Assembly (NCBI GenBank): GCA_023458095.1
Contig: JAEXAS010000026.1
Span: 274,799 to 338,798, forward strand
Length of the DNA stretch: 64,000 bases
Direction of reading: 5' to 3'
Origin: Actinomycetes bacterium
GTDB lineage: Bacteria > Actinomycetota > Actinomycetes > Propionibacteriales > Propionibacteriaceae
Shown: positions 8,390 through 16,735 of the stretch, one piece after another
Position numbering within the stretch: the stretch's first letter is position 1
Layout: each line of letters starts with the position of its first letter
Made by a program: the position numbers and the translations under genes
The notes under the pieces: generated by a model
What the model saw: the letters and a program-made list of their open reading frames with translations, nothing else
Database searches by the model: none
What the model was told of the DNA's origin: nothing

Positions 8390-9316
8390 ATGACTCAACC
8401 GCCGCCTCCCGCGGTCTGCTACCGACACCCCGACCGGCCCACCTACATCGCCTGCCAACGGTGCGGACGCCCGATCTGCGGAGACTGCATGATCAGCGCG
8501 GCGGTTGGATTCCAATGCCCCGAATGCGTTGCCACCGGTGCCCGCGAAACCCGCCAGCATGTGGGCCCGTTCGGAGGACGCATCTCGACCAACCCCGCAC
8601 TGACCTCGATCATCCTGATCGTGATGAACGCTGCGGTGTGGGTAGCGATCACGCTGACCGGCGGACGAACCAGCAGCCTAGCTCAACTGCTGTCGATCAC
8701 CCCGATCGGGCAATGCTGGTCCAGTTCCCAGCCCGGCTCCTACTACCCCGAGGTGCACACCGCGGCGATTTGCCAGACCGTCTCGGACGGAGCCTGGATG
8801 CCCGGGGTCGCCGACGGCGCCTGGTGGCAGCTGATTACCAGTGGCTTCACCCACATCGACATCCTGCACATCGGCATGAACATGCTGGCGCTGTGGTTCC
8901 TGGGACCCCCCGTGGAACGCGCCATCGGCCGGGCCCGGTTCCTGGCGATCTACCTCATCTCGCTGCTAGCCGCCTCGGTTTCGGTGATGTTCTTCGCCGC
9001 CCCCACCACGACCACGATGGGCGCCTCGGGAGCGATCTTCGGACTCATCGGCGCCCTGCTGCTGTTGACGCTGAAGGTGGGCGGAGATTTCCGCGGTGTG
9101 CTGTTCTGGTTGGTCATCAACGTGGCTTTCACCTTCACCGGCTCCGGCATCTCCTGGCAGGGCCACCTCGGCGGCCTGGTCGGTGGTCTGGCCGCCTCCG
9201 CGATCGTCCTGTTCGCTCCCCGCAAGGATCGGGTCCCACTGCAATGGGCGGGGCTGACCACGCTAACCCTCCTGCTGGGGCTGCTGGCCGCGTTCCGCAT
9301 CATCCAGCTCGGCTGA
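8390..9316 (+). CDS. rhomboid intramembrane serine protease with N-terminal zinc-binding domain
   Basis: A 308-residue polytopic protein. Residues 10-48 carry a B-box-like cysteine/histidine cluster (CYRH, CQRCGRPICGDC, CPEC) likely to bind zinc in the cytoplasm. About six membrane segments follow. The rhomboid catalytic Ser213 is in GASGAIFG and His259 is in WQGHLGGLVGG; the HIDILHIGMNM segment holds the conserved His/Asn of the family. It should cleave membrane-anchored proteins within the bilayer. Its last 54 bases overlap the tail of the convergent terC-like gene. Confidence 0.92.
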   Translation: MTQPPPPAVCYRHPDRPTYIACQRCGRPICGDCMISAAVGFQCPECVATGARETRQHVGPFGGRISTNPALTSIILIVMNAAVWVAITLTGGRTSSLAQLLSITPIGQCWSSSQPGSYYPEVHTAAICQTVSDGAWMPGVADGAWWQLITSGFTHIDILHIGMNMLALWFLGPPVERAIGRARFLAIYLISLLAASVSVMFFAAPTTTTMGASGAIFGLIGALLLLTLKVGGDFRGVLFWLVINVAFTFTGSGISWQGHLGGLVGGLAASAIVLFAPRKDRVPLQWAGLTTLTLLLGLLAAFRIIQLG

Positions 9317-10303
9317 GCCGGCCCGCATCGCAGCCTGGCGCCGATGGCGATTCGCCAACAGGCTGGTCATCACAACCGTGGCCAGAATCGCCACGATGAC
9401 GACCAGCGAGGCATTCGTCGGGACGGTCGGCACCATCGGCCAGATGCCGTGTGCCCAGTGCAGCACCAGCTTCACGCCGATGAAGGCCAGGATCGCAGCC
9501 AAGCCGTAGCCCAGGTGCACCAAAGCACTCAGGAGGCCTTCCAACACGAAGTAAAGCGCCCGCAGCCCCAGCAGCGCGAAAGCATTGGTGACGAACACCA
9601 GATAGGGATCACCGGTGATGCCGTACACCGCCGGCACCGAATCGACGGCGAAGACCACATCGGTGGCCAGGATGGCCAATGTCGCCAGCACCAGTGGCGT
9701 GACCGCGCGGCGCCCGTTCTCAACCACGCTCATTCGCGTGCCCTGGTAGCCCTCGGTCACCGGGTAGAAACGACGTACCAGGCGCACCACCCGCAACTGA
9801 TTCGGGTCGATCTCCTGCTCGCTGGGATCGCGGGCATCCCGATAGACCTTCACAGCGGTCGCCAGCAGAATCGCCCCGAACAACAAGAAGGTCCAGGAGA
9901 AGGACGCCAGCATTGCCGCCCCGATGGCAATGAAGACACCGCGCAGCACCAGTGCGCCGGCCACCCCGATCAGCAGCACCCGCTGCTGAAGTTCCCGAGG
10001 GACGGCGAAGGAGGCCAACAGGAGCATGAAGACAAACAGGTTGTCCACGCTCAAGGACTTCTCCACCAGATAGCCGCCGTAGTACTGGGTGGCGATCTGT
10101 CCGCCGTACTGGAACCAGATCCAGCCGCCGAAGGCCAGGGGCAAGGCGATGTAGAAGACCGACCAACCGATGGCCTCGGTGATCGAGACCTCATGGGGCT
10201 TGCGGGTGACGAAAAAGTCGGCAACGAACAAGACCACCACTGCGGCCAAGGTGATGGCCCACAGGGTGGGGGTTCCGATGCCGAGTTCCAAGGTGGAGAT
10301 CAT
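9263..10303 (-). CDS. TerC-family integral membrane protein, likely Mn2+ exporter
   Basis: A ~346-residue TerC/Alx-type membrane protein with about nine hydrophobic segments. Family marks are EKSLSVDNLFVF and ATDVVFAVDSVPAVYGI, whose acidic residues lie in the membrane. The start at MISTLELG follows GAGAGGAACCCGCCC; a longer frame runs into the riboswitch and is not used. TerC proteins export manganese or help metallate exported proteins. A yybP-ykoY Mn2+ riboswitch lies in the leader, so expression should rise when manganese is high; that supports the Mn exporter reading over tellurite resistance. Its 3' end overlaps the convergent rhomboid gene by 54 bases. Confidence 0.88.
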   Translation of the reverse strand: MISTLELGIGTPTLWAITLAAVVVLFVADFFVTRKPHEVSITEAIGWSVFYIALPLAFGGWIWFQYGGQIATQYYGGYLVEKSLSVDNLFVFMLLLASFAVPRELQQRVLLIGVAGALVLRGVFIAIGAAMLASFSWTFLLFGAILLATAVKVYRDARDPSEQEIDPNQLRVVRLVRRFYPVTEGYQGTRMSVVENGRRAVTPLVLATLAILATDVVFAVDSVPAVYGITGDPYLVFVTNAFALLGLRALYFVLEGLLSALVHLGYGLAAILAFIGVKLVLHWAHGIWPMVPTVPTNASLVVIVAILATVVMTSLLANRHRRQAAMRAGSAELDDAERGQQPQQEG

Positions 10304-10331
10304 GGGCGGGTTCCTCTCACAGATCGTCTGT

Positions 10332-10418
10332 GAGGTCTCCTTCACCGCTGAGGGCGGTGCGTCCGCGAGGACTGGGCGTCCGTATTGACCGCGGGCGACT
10401 TGGCGAAGTACTCCCCTC
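10332..10418 (-). ncRNA. yybP-ykoY manganese riboswitch
   Basis: In the leader of the terC-like gene, read on the minus strand, GAGGGGAGTA (10418-10409) and GGAGACCTC (10340-10332) are the two halves of the yybP-ykoY aptamer core; GAGG/CCTC closes P1. Two hairpin arms lie between. A further hairpin, CACAGA-TCG-TCTGTG (10318-10332), sits just before the GAGAGG ribosome binding site and could switch translation. Known examples sense Mn2+ and turn on exporters. Confidence 0.8.
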
Positions 10419-10483
10419 GGGGTTGAGCCTAGCGGAGGCGGCAGGGCATCCCTAGGCGAGGGGGTAAAACCTCCCAGCCCGGC

Positions 10484-11098
10484 TCACGATGCTCGCGCGG
10501 ACGCCTGCACCTGAGTGATCAGACCGCGATGGAAGCGATCCTCGCCGGTGAGTTCAGGATGAAAGGCCAAGGCGGTGATGGAGGCCTGCCGGACCCCGAC
10601 GATCGAGGATCCGCGTTGTGCGATCACTGAGACTCCGGCCCCCGCCCGAACCACCTCAGGTGCTCGAATGAAGGCGACCGAGACCGGACCCTGGGAGGTC
10701 TGCAACGTTTCCACCGAAGAGTCCACCTGCGGACCGAAGGCATTGCGACGCACACCGACGTCCAAGACCTGCAAGGAACGCTGCCCCGGCGCGGGGTCCA
10801 GCACCTCGTCGGCGAGCAGGATCAGCCCGGCACAGGTGGCCAGGGTCGGCAGTCCGTCCGCGATAGCTGTGCGCAGCGGGTCGAAGAGTTCGAAGGTCCG
10901 CAGCAGTCGATCGATCACCGACGACTCACCGCCGGGCAACACCATCGCGTCCACCCGCAATCCGTCACTGCCGAGCAGATCAGCCGGGGTGCGCACCCAT
11001 GCGGCGCGCGCCCCCAGCGATTCCAGCAGTTCGGCATGCTCAGACACCCCACCTTGGAGCGCGAGCACCCCCACCGTAGAGCGGGCGTGGATCATCAC
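10484..11098 (-). CDS. pdxT: pyridoxal 5'-phosphate synthase, glutaminase subunit
   Basis: A 204-residue class I glutamine amidotransferase. Nucleophile Cys89 is in [12 protein letters not shown], the oxyanion-type motif LPGGESS is at 54-60, and His180/Glu182 (FHPELT) complete the triad. It hydrolyses glutamine and channels ammonia to PdxS for the DXP-independent synthesis of vitamin B6. Its ATG overlaps the stop of pdxS, so the two subunits are translationally coupled, which fits their 12:12 complex. Confidence 0.96.
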   Translation of the reverse strand: MMIHARSTVGVLALQGGVSEHAELLESLGARAAWVRTPADLLGSDGLRVDAMVLPGGESSVIDRLLRTFELFDPLRTAIADGLPTLATCAGLILLADEVLDPAPGQRSLQVLDVGVRRNAFGPQVDSSVETLQTSQGPVSVAFIRAPEVVRAGAGVSVIAQRGSSIVGVRQASITALAFHPELTGEDRFHRGLITQVQASARAS

Positions 11099-12000
11099 CA
11101 GCCCCGTTCGGCCAGCCGGTGCGGTGCCGGGACGTCGGCGACGTTGATACCAACCATGGCCTCACCCAGACCCCGGGAGGTCTCGGCGATCACGGCCGGA
11201 TCGCTGTAGGCCGCGGTGGCCTTGACGATGGCGGCGGCACGCTTGGCAGGATCCCCGGACTTGAAGATGCCCGACCCGACGAACACTCCCTCCGCACCCA
11301 ACTGCATCAGCAAGGCGGCATCGGCCGGAGTGGCCACCCCACCGGCGGTGAACAGCACCACCGGCAGCTTGCCGGTCTCGGCCACTTCCCGCACCAAGCC
11401 GTAGGGGGCCGACAGTTCCTTGGCCGCCACGTAAAGCTGATCGGGGTTGGCCGCGAAGGTGGCCTGCAAGGCGGCGATCTCGGCCCGGATTGTGCGGATG
11501 TGCTTGACCGCCTCGGACACGTCGCCGGTACCGGCCTCACCCTTGGAGCGGATCATGGCCGCACCCTCGGTGATCCGGCGCAGCGCCTCGCCCAGATTGG
11601 TGGCGCCACACACGAAGGGCACCGTGAAGCCGTGCTTGTCGATGTGATTGACGTAGTCGGCCGGCGAGAGCACCTCCGATTCGTCGATGTAGTCGACCTT
11701 GAGCTGCTGCAGGACCTGGGCTTCGACAAAGTGCCCGATGCGCGCCTTAGCCATCACCGGAATGGACACCGCCTCGATGATCGCGGCGATGAGATCGGGG
11801 TCGCTCATACGGGCCACACCGCCCTGCGCACGAATGTCGGCCGGCACTCGTTCCAGTGCCATCACCGCCACGGCGCCGGCGTCTTCGGCAATACGAGCTT
11901 GTTCGGGGGTGACCACGTCCATGATCACGCCACCCTTGAGCATGTCGGCCAAGCCTCGCTTGACCGTCGGAGTCCCTAGTTGTGTCGTCACGGCGTCCAT
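11095..12000 (-). CDS. pdxS: pyridoxal 5'-phosphate synthase, lyase subunit
   Basis: A 301-residue (beta/alpha)8-barrel enzyme, the usual length. It condenses ribose-5-phosphate, glyceraldehyde-3-phosphate and ammonia to PLP. Key stretches are [14 protein letters not shown] with the lysine that forms the ribose adduct, and [13 protein letters not shown] with the second catalytic lysine and phosphate site. It is the first gene of the pdxS-pdxT pair. The 71-base gap to divergent pdxR contains a shared inverted repeat, the probable control site. Confidence 0.97.
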   Translation of the reverse strand: MDAVTTQLGTPTVKRGLADMLKGGVIMDVVTPEQARIAEDAGAVAVMALERVPADIRAQGGVARMSDPDLIAAIIEAVSIPVMAKARIGHFVEAQVLQQLKVDYIDESEVLSPADYVNHIDKHGFTVPFVCGATNLGEALRRITEGAAMIRSKGEAGTGDVSEAVKHIRTIRAEIAALQATFAANPDQLYVAAKELSAPYGLVREVAETGKLPVVLFTAGGVATPADAALLMQLGAEGVFVGSGIFKSGDPAKRAAAIVKATAAYSDPAVIAETSRGLGEAMVGINVADVPAPHRLAERGW

Positions 12001-12010
12001 GGTGCGCTGT

Positions 12011-12061
12011 TACTGGACCATGCAGAAGTGCCAGAACTAGGCCAATTCGTATAGTCCAGTA
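12011..12061 (+). promoter_or_regulatory. pdxS/pdxR divergent control region, probable PdxR operator
   Basis: The intergenic region holds a perfect inverted repeat: TACTGGAC (12011-12018) and GTCCAGTA (12054-12061). A TATAGT -10-like hexamer (12050-12055) overlaps the right arm, pointing to pdxR. MocR regulators such as PdxR bind paired sites between their own gene and pdxS, activating pdxST and repressing themselves; the overlap with the pdxR -10 fits autorepression. Confidence 0.55.
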
Positions 12062-12071
12062 TTCTTCCGGT

Positions 12072-13499
12072 ATGCGCCGAACCCCGGAAATCACCGTGCC
12101 CGTGCACCTCGATCCCGACGGCGACACCCTGCCCCAGCAGGTTGCCGCACAACTGCGGGAACTGATCGTGAGCGACGTCCTCGCCCCCGGTGATCCCATT
12201 CCGTCCAGCCGGGCCTTGGCTCAGCACCTGGGCGTATCCCGGGGATCGGTCGTGGCCGCCTACGACCAGCTTCTTGCCGAGGGCTACATCAGTGCCACTC
12301 TCGGCCAGGGCACCGTGGTGAATCCCCAACTTCGGCGAGTCCACCCGCCGACCGTGCGGCCCCGGCTCCCCCACCCGGAACCGACCTCGCCTCCCCTGCT
12401 CGATCTTCGGCCGGGCCGGCCCTGGACCGGCGATCTGGTCGGCCCACAATGGAAGGCGGCCTGGCGGCAGGCCGCGAATGCTCCCGCGGAGGACCAACCG
12501 CCCGGCCTAGGACTGCCCCAACTGCGACGAGCCTGGAGCGACCATCTGCGCCGCATGCGCGCCGTGGTGCGTGATCCGAGCCAGATCGCGGTCACCGGCG
12601 GCGGCCGTGATGGGCTGGCGCTGATCCTGCTGGCCCTGCACCGCCCCGGACTGCGCGTCGGGGTCGAAGAACCCGGCTACCCGTCGCTGCGACGGGTTCC
12701 CCGGCACTACGGCGCCGGCGTCGTCCCACTGCCGGTCGATGAGCACGGGTTAGTCACCTCCGAGTTGCCGACCGGGGCCCAGGCTCCCGAAGTGCTCCTG
12801 GTCACGCCCAGCCACCAATACCCCTTGGGCGGCTCCCTTCCGGTGGATCGGCGCCAACAGCTTCTGGAATGGGCCCACCACCATCAGGTCGTGGTGGTGG
12901 AGGATGACTACGACTCCGAGCTGCGCTACACCTCCTCACCACTGCCGGCACTCGCGGCTCTGGACGACCCGACTACCGGTCGGGTGGTCCTGCTGAGCAC
13001 GTTGTCGAAAACCATCACTGCGGCACTGGCCACCGGCTTTCTGGCACTTCCGGAATGGCTGGTCCCCCAGGTCGCTGCGATCCGCGACGACCTCGGCCAA
13101 CCCCAAGGCCTGGTAGCCCAACGAGCCGTTGCCGAATACCTGGAGGTCGGCGCCCTGCGCATCCACACCCAGCGCATGCGTCAGCGCTACCGGCGACGCC
13201 GCGCGGAGGTCGTAGCCGCATTGCGCGACTGCCCCGGGCTGGCGGTGTATCCGATGGACGGCGGTCTGCACGCCGTGGTGGAGACCCAGCGCGACGAGGC
13301 TGCTGTGGTCGCCGAGCTCGCCGAGCGTGGCGTCCAGGTGAGCCCGCTGTCGCAGTATTGGTCACAGGCCGGCAGTCGGCGCGGCATCGTCTTCGGGTTC
13401 GGGGCGGTGAGCGCCGCTGAACTCTCCACCGGACTGCGGCTGATCTCGGAGGTTGCCGCACCGAAACACCGCCGCGCGACCACCGAGGAGGCACACTAG
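12072..13499 (+). CDS. pdxR: MocR/GntR-family transcriptional activator of PLP synthesis
   Basis: A 475-residue MocR protein. Residues ~10-80 form a GntR winged helix (QVAAQLRELIVSDVL, SSRALAQHLGVSRGSV). The rest is a fold-type I aminotransferase domain that senses PLP; LSTLSKTITAALATGFL holds the PLP-binding lysine and EDDYDSELRY the cofactor aspartate region. The start at MRRTPEIT is chosen because the frame upstream runs through the divergent promoter. Divergent placement from pdxST is the standard arrangement for PdxR. A GH114 gene starts 4 bases after its stop. Confidence 0.92.
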   Translation: MRRTPEITVPVHLDPDGDTLPQQVAAQLRELIVSDVLAPGDPIPSSRALAQHLGVSRGSVVAAYDQLLAEGYISATLGQGTVVNPQLRRVHPPTVRPRLPHPEPTSPPLLDLRPGRPWTGDLVGPQWKAAWRQAANAPAEDQPPGLGLPQLRRAWSDHLRRMRAVVRDPSQIAVTGGGRDGLALILLALHRPGLRVGVEEPGYPSLRRVPRHYGAGVVPLPVDEHGLVTSELPTGAQAPEVLLVTPSHQYPLGGSLPVDRRQQLLEWAHHHQVVVVEDDYDSELRYTSSPLPALAALDDPTTGRVVLLSTLSKTITAALATGFLALPEWLVPQVAAIRDDLGQPQGLVAQRAVAEYLEVGALRIHTQRMRQRYRRRRAEVVAALRDCPGLAVYPMDGGLHAVVETQRDEAAVVAELAERGVQVSPLSQYWSQAGSRRGIVFGFGAVSAAELSTGLRLISEVAAPKHRRATTEEAH

Positions 13500-13503
13500 G
13501 AGA

Positions 13504-14325
13504 ATGCTGCGCGTCATCACGACAGTAGTCACGTTGGCCCTGGCGGCCTCCGTGGGTGCGGTCGCTCTGATCGACACGACTCCGGACGCAGCACCACGCC
13601 CGGAAGTCACCGTGCGCGCGCTGGCCGCCCAGCGCTGGCGGCCCCAGCCCGGAGCAAGCTTCCAGATCCAGTACTCCGGCAAGCTGCGTGCCACCACCGC
13701 CGCCGTGATCGACCTGGACGGTGTCGAAACCAGCAAGGCGACCGTCACCAGACTCAAGCGAGCCGGCAAGAGGGTGATCTGCTACTTCAATGCCGGAGCC
13801 TGGGAGAACTGGCGCGCCGACCGGGGCAAGTTCCCCGCCTCGGTGCGGGGCAAGAAGATGGACGGCTGGCCGGACGAGCGCTGGTTGGATGTTCGCAAGC
13901 GGTCGATCCTGATGCCGATCATGACCGCGCGCATGAAGGTCTGCAAAGCCAAGGGCTTCGATGCCGTGGACCCCGACAACCTTGACGGCTACCAAGCCAA
14001 GACCGGGTTCCGGATCACTCGAAAAGCTGAACTCGCCTATGTGAAGGCGCTGAGCCGGGTGGCGCATCGCCTCGGCATGTCCATCGGATTGAAGAACGGG
14101 CTGGGCATGATCCGCGCCGCGGAGCCGATGGTTGACTTCGCCGTCAACGAGCAATGCCTGCAGTATCACGAATGCTCGGCCTATCGTCCATTCGTGCGCG
14201 CCAAGAAGGCGGTCTTCCACATCGAGTACCGCGGCACCATCACCAGCATCTGCGCCCACGCCCCCGCCGGTTTCAGCAGCGTGCGCAAGCACCTTCGGTT
14301 GGACGCCTGGGCTCGTCGCTGCTGA
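13504..14325 (+). CDS. secreted GH114-type endo-alpha-1,4-polygalactosaminidase
   Basis: A 273-residue exported protein; residues 1-20 after the ATG at 13504 are a signal sequence (MLRVITTVVTLALAASVGAV). AGGAG precedes the start. The rest is the TIM-barrel GH114 domain: QIQYSGKL, VIDLDGVET, VICYFNAGAWENWR, FDAVDPDNLDGY, and VDFAVNEQC whose Glu is a likely catalytic residue. Members cut galactosamine-containing polysaccharides. It follows pdxR by 4 bases but has no metabolic link to PLP, so co-transcription may be incidental. Confidence 0.82.
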   Translation: MLRVITTVVTLALAASVGAVALIDTTPDAAPRPEVTVRALAAQRWRPQPGASFQIQYSGKLRATTAAVIDLDGVETSKATVTRLKRAGKRVICYFNAGAWENWRADRGKFPASVRGKKMDGWPDERWLDVRKRSILMPIMTARMKVCKAKGFDAVDPDNLDGYQAKTGFRITRKAELAYVKALSRVAHRLGMSIGLKNGLGMIRAAEPMVDFAVNEQCLQYHECSAYRPFVRAKKAVFHIEYRGTITSICAHAPAGFSSVRKHLRLDAWARRC

Positions 14326-14329
14326 GGGC

Positions 14330-14866
14330 TCAGGTGAGTTGTCGACGCAGCGTGCGGATCGCTCGATGTTGAAGCAGCTTGACCGAGCCTTCGCTGCGTC
14401 CCAGGATCTCGGCGGTCTCGGCTAGGGAGAACCGATCCAAAAAGCGCAGCGTGATCACAGCGCGCTGATCCGGAGTGAGTCGATCCAGAATCTCGGCCAG
14501 GTCGGCCTCGGCCAACGCAGCGTGGTCCGCCCCAGGGGTAGCCATCTCGGCCCCGGACGCTGCCAGCGGATCCGCACTCAGGATCGTGGGACGGCGATCC
14601 GCGCGACGCCATTGATCAACCAGTCGACTGCGCGCAATCAAAAACACCCAGGTGCGGAACCCGTTCTCGTCGCCATGGAAGTCGCCGATCTTGCGCACGA
14701 TCTGGGCGAAGCAATCGCCCAGCAGATCTTCGGGGTCCGTTGCGCCTTGGGATCGCAGGAATCGCAGCAGCGGTGGGGCGAACTCCTGGTACAACTCGAC
14801 CCAGGCCCATTCCAGGCCCTCAGATGCGGCCCAGAGCACCTCAGGGAATCGCGAGCCGATCGGCAT
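14330..14866 (-). CDS. ECF RNA polymerase sigma factor
   Basis: A 178-residue extracytoplasmic-function sigma factor. Region 2 covers residues ~20-90 (DPEDLLGDCFAQI, FRTWVFLIARSRLVDQWRR). Region 4 covers ~125-175 (LDRLTPDQRAVITLRFLDRFSLAETAEILGRSEGSVK). It would direct polymerase to a stress or envelope regulon. The gene upstream on the same strand encodes a one-pass membrane protein, a likely anti-sigma or partner, though a hairpin separates them. It converges on the GH114 gene with a 4-base gap. Confidence 0.9.
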   Translation of the reverse strand: MPIGSRFPEVLWAASEGLEWAWVELYQEFAPPLLRFLRSQGATDPEDLLGDCFAQIVRKIGDFHGDENGFRTWVFLIARSRLVDQWRRADRRPTILSADPLAASGAEMATPGADHAALAEADLAEILDRLTPDQRAVITLRFLDRFSLAETAEILGRSEGSVKLLQHRAIRTLRRQLT

Positions 14867-14924
14867 GTGGGTTGTCCAAGCGTGTGAAGACGGTTCCCAA
14901 AAAGGCTAACGCACCAAGGACGGG

Positions 14925-14960
14925 GACGCCGGGTCAGCGGGGGGATACCGACCCGGCGTC
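14925..14960 (-). terminator. hairpin between the membrane protein and sigma genes
   Basis: A perfect 11-bp stem, GACGCCGGGTC with GACCCGGCGTC, around a 14-base loop. It sits between two minus-strand genes and may reduce read-through into the sigma factor gene. No adjacent T run. Confidence 0.5.
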
Positions 14961-15028
14961 AAAGAACTGGGAGTGGTACGTCGCGGTACCCCCGGGGGAA
15001 TGGGTCCCAGTTCAGCTCAGAATGCCGT

Positions 15029-15694
15029 CTATTTCGAGGGTGTCTTCTCGGCGGCGCGATCTTTGCCGGTCTTCTTCGTCGAGGTCGGAGCCGGGGTCTT
15101 ATTGTGCCCGGGCGCCTCACTCGACTTCCCGCGGGCCGTCGCCGACGGCACCGAACCGCTGCCCGGATCGGCAGCGTGGGTATTGTCCTTGGCCGGCGCT
15201 GAGCCCGGATCGGCCGATCCCTGAGCGGGCTTCGCGCTAGGGGCGGCACTGGGCAGGGTGGTCACCGGAACAGTGGGATGGTCCGATTGAGCCTGCGGGC
15301 CTGTCGTGAGGCCCGGCACTGGCGCCGGCTGAGATGTCGGAGCTGCCGGCCCCCACGGGAACCATCCCGTCCAGGGCTGACCAGGCGTTCCAGCTGCGGC
15401 GGCCACGCCGACCCCGGCGGAGATTCCGGCAAGAATTCCGGCGACGGTACCGATGATGAGTCGTCGGGATCGGCGGGCCATTCGACCTTGGCTATGCGGG
15501 CTTGACTCCGTTGTCGCCGACTGGATGGCCTGACGCATGCGAAGCAGGTGGGCTGGGGCCACGGGCGCGACGTCAGGTAATGTCTGGGCGGCTTGCACTT
15601 GGTCGAGAAAAGTGGCGACGCGGCCCAGGGCAGGGTCGTCGGAGGCAACCTGACCGGCCAAGAGCCGGTCGAAGTCCGTCTGGTTGTTCTCCAT
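15029..15694 (-). CDS. one-pass membrane protein, putative anti-sigma partner
   Basis: A 221-residue protein from the ATG at MENNQTDFDRLL, preceded by GAAAGGTGGCAC; a longer frame adds an unlikely leader. The N-terminal ~80 residues are cytoplasmic and resemble short anti-sigma/DUF5667-type heads (DFDRLLAG, LLRMRQAIQSA). Next is a basic stretch (MARRSRR) and one membrane helix (LIIGTVAGILAGISAGVGVAAAAG). The outside tail is long, rich in Pro/Ala/Ser/Thr and low in complexity, ending in a lysine-rich segment. Position beside an ECF sigma gene suggests it holds that sigma factor. No CXXC or HXXXCXXC zinc motif is visible, so this is an inference from context. Confidence 0.6.
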   Translation of the reverse strand: MENNQTDFDRLLAGQVASDDPALGRVATFLDQVQAAQTLPDVAPVAPAHLLRMRQAIQSATTESSPHSQGRMARRSRRLIIGTVAGILAGISAGVGVAAAAGTPGQPWTGWFPWGPAAPTSQPAPVPGLTTGPQAQSDHPTVPVTTLPSAAPSAKPAQGSADPGSAPAKDNTHAADPGSGSVPSATARGKSSEAPGHNKTPAPTSTKKTGKDRAAEKTPSK

Positions 15695-15917
15695 GTGCCA
15701 CCTTTCGCCTCGGAAACCGCTCAGCGATGGCAAAAGGTTACGGGGCGACCAGGAATTTCGCGGAAAGGCAGGTCGATGTCGAATTCAGCCACGCCACGTG
15801 ACGACCGCGCTCGCCGCTCGGCCCGCTGTGGGATTAGCCCCTGTTGCCCTGTGGCCGGCTACCGATACGGGTCTACTCTGAACCCAGCGAGTCACACGAG
15901 CACCTATATGAGGGGTC

Positions 15918-16622
15918 ATGAAGGTATCTGATGCGACCAGCGCCCACGCCATGCGTGGCGTCCGCCTTCTCATGGAGGCCTATGTCGGCGGCGAACTGCC
16001 CCACTGGGACGTTTTCGCCTCACAGGCCCGAATCATTCGCCTGGAACCAGGCCAGACGCTCTTCTCCGCCGGAGAGCCGCACCCCTACGTCTATTACATC
16101 GAACGCGGCCTCATGAAGGCCCAGATGGGAGTGGACGGCGGCCGCCGCCAGGCGACGGTCTTCTTCTCCGAAGAAGGCGAAGTGATGGCCTCAATGCCGT
16201 CTTTGGCGGTGCCCGGCATTCAGCGCGCCTTGTCCCGGGGGCTGCATCCGCGAGTTCCGGCGCTCCAGGCCGCCGCCAGCGGGACCAGCGTCCATACCGT
16301 CACAGCGCTTGAGCCGTGTGTGTTGATGAAGGGCCCCTTCCGCGTCATCGAGCAACTCGCCTTGCAGCACATCGAGTGGTCGCAGCTGGTGACGGCGCTG
16401 GTCGTGATGTACGCCACCACCTTGCAGATCGATACAGCCTGGTTCCGCGGTACCCCCGAACAGCGCTACCGCGATCTGCTCGCCGAACACCCCGGCCTGA
16501 TTGATCGAGTCACCCAACGCGACTTGGCCAACTACCTCAACATCACCAGCGTGGCGCTGAGCCGGATCGCGAAGCGGGTTCGCAGCGAGGAAGTCTCGAA
16601 ACCCCAGCCTGGTCGATCCTGA
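15918..16622 (+). CDS. Crp/Fnr-family transcriptional regulator
   Basis: A 234-residue regulator. Residues ~35-130 form a cyclic-nucleotide-type beta roll (IIRLEPGQTLFSAGEPHPYVYYIERGLMK), and the C-terminus carries a helix-turn-helix (TQRDLANYLNITSVALSRIAKRV). The N-terminus has no cysteine cluster of the FNR type, so it probably does not carry an oxygen-sensing Fe-S centre. The ligand and targets are unknown. The gene is transcribed away from the putative anti-sigma gene, leaving a shared 220-base upstream region. Confidence 0.85.
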   Translation: MKVSDATSAHAMRGVRLLMEAYVGGELPHWDVFASQARIIRLEPGQTLFSAGEPHPYVYYIERGLMKAQMGVDGGRRQATVFFSEEGEVMASMPSLAVPGIQRALSRGLHPRVPALQAAASGTSVHTVTALEPCVLMKGPFRVIEQLALQHIEWSQLVTALVVMYATTLQIDTAWFRGTPEQRYRDLLAEHPGLIDRVTQRDLANYLNITSVALSRIAKRVRSEEVSKPQPGRS

Positions 16623-16735
16623 CACTGGCCACCGGGCCGGCCCACAGCCGTGCCACAGGCCGGCCCACCAGGCTGGCGCCATGACTCGGCTCCGCCCTGC
16701 AACCCCCGTCGTAGACCCACCTTGGGGACCCTGAC

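Noticed and set aside
13015..14292. Open frame (425 codons) opposite pdxR and the GH114 gene
   Set aside because: Spans two recognised genes and has Arg/Gly-rich composition without motifs.
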